This document shows positions 5,986 to 6,373 of a DNA stretch of 6,373 bases, piece by piece. Under the pieces are notes generated by a model. That model ran no database searches. It saw nothing but the letters and a program-made list of their open reading frames with translations, and was not told the origin of the DNA. Numbering within the stretch: position 1 is the first letter of the stretch; the number at the start of each line of letters is the position of its first letter. The stretch is from Caldithrix sp. RBG_13_44_9. Its GTDB lineage: Bacteria > Calditrichota > Calditrichia > RBG-13-44-9. Position numbers and translations under genes: made by a program. The DNA is taken from assembly GCA_001771055.1 (NCBI GenBank), contig MESS01000002.1, positions 11,910-18,282 on the forward strand, in the 5' to 3' direction.

Positions 5986-6373
5986 ATGGATGTTACTCAA
6001 TCTCCGGTCATCTCTGTTCTGGATCTGAGCAAAACTTATGCTCAGCAATCGGCTCCAGCCGTTCAGAATATTTCCTTTCATATTTACCCCAATGAAAAGG
6101 TTGGGTTAATTGGTGCAAATGGCTCCGGTAAAACGACCCTGTTTCGATTGCTGCTTCATCTCCTGCAGCCGGATCGGGGAAGTATAACAATAATGGGTCA
6201 GGCAGATCTAGAAAGAGCAAAAAAATATGTGGGATATGTATCGGAACACCAGGAGGGGCTGGAAAATTTCACTCCCAATGAAGTCCTGAATTATTCCGGC
6301 AGGATGTCTCTAACCGAACAAGCTAAAATTGAATCCCGGCGGGTGGAGTTATTGAAGTGGGCTGGACTGGAAT
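5986..6373 (+). CDS. ABC transporter ATP-binding protein, N-terminal part (runs off the window)
   Basis: The visible 129 residues are the first part of an ABC nucleotide-binding domain. The A-loop aromatic is Y18 (SKTY), followed by the strand AVQNISFHIYPNEKVGLIG. Walker A is GANGSGKT (43-50). The Q-loop region is VGYVSEHQEGLENFTPNEVLNY (82-103). The signature motif, Walker B and H-loop would lie beyond the window. The position after GYV where many importers have Q is occupied by SEH (86-88), with Q at 89. This is closer to the GYLPEH form seen in ABC-2-type exporter and gliding-type (GldA) ATPases, so an exporter is more likely than an importer. A membrane subunit is expected downstream. The ATG at 5986 begins the family homology only about seven residues before its usual start. 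The upstream GGGGA (5969-5973) is 12 bases away, a weak ribosome binding site. Confidence 0.92.
   Translation, partial: MDVTQSPVISVLDLSKTYAQQSAPAVQNISFHIYPNEKVGLIGANGSGKTTLFRLLLHLLQPDRGSITIMGQADLERAKKYVGYVSEHQEGLENFTPNEVLNYSGRMSLTEQAKIESRRVELLKWAGLE

Overview
The window looks like ordinary chromosomal DNA of an AT-rich bacterium, made of housekeeping genes on both strands. It shows no mobile element, prophage or CRISPR signature. The class A RNase P RNA, the bacterial-type promoters and Shine-Dalgarno sites, and the set of a coiled-coil zinc-ribbon protein, a YfhL-type ferredoxin, a rubredoxin-less rubrerythrin and a short proline dehydrogenase suggest a bacterium with anaerobic or microaerophilic ancestry. 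A member of the Calditrichota/FCB neighbourhood would fit, but this is a guess from gene content and not a placement.

Left part, minus strand, read right to left. A tRNA with a CAT anticodon (3318-3391, most like tRNA-Ile2) has a good promoter. It is followed by a possible 20-codon leader ORF (3237-3299), a strong intrinsic terminator (3200-3232), a TTG-started coiled-coil/zinc-ribbon gene (2466-3179), RNase P RNA (about 2031-2445), a small SAM-dependent methyltransferase (1295-1936), and the N-terminal 325 residues of what is probably a SNF2-family helicase (977 to beyond position 1). A tRNA beside the RNA subunit of the enzyme that matures tRNA 5' ends is a suggestive grouping.

Middle. A YfhL-type 2[4Fe-4S] ferredoxin on the plus strand (3667-3915) converges on a monofunctional proline dehydrogenase on the minus strand (4031-4945), with a GC-rich hairpin terminator between them. 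Proline dehydrogenase has a near-consensus promoter.

Right part. A ferritin-like di-iron protein (minus, 5305-5844) is divergent from an ABC transporter ATPase (plus, 5986 to the window end, truncated). A possible 50-codon orphan ORF lies between proline dehydrogenase and the ferritin-like gene.

The observation most worth following is the arrangement in front of the zinc-ribbon gene. A terminator lies about ten bases upstream of its ribosome binding site and is preceded by a short ORF with a strong Shine-Dalgarno site. A segment inside that ORF can also pair with the terminator's 3' arm. This resembles a translation-dependent attenuator that could control both the zinc-ribbon gene and rnpB. 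I see no convincing large novel system here.
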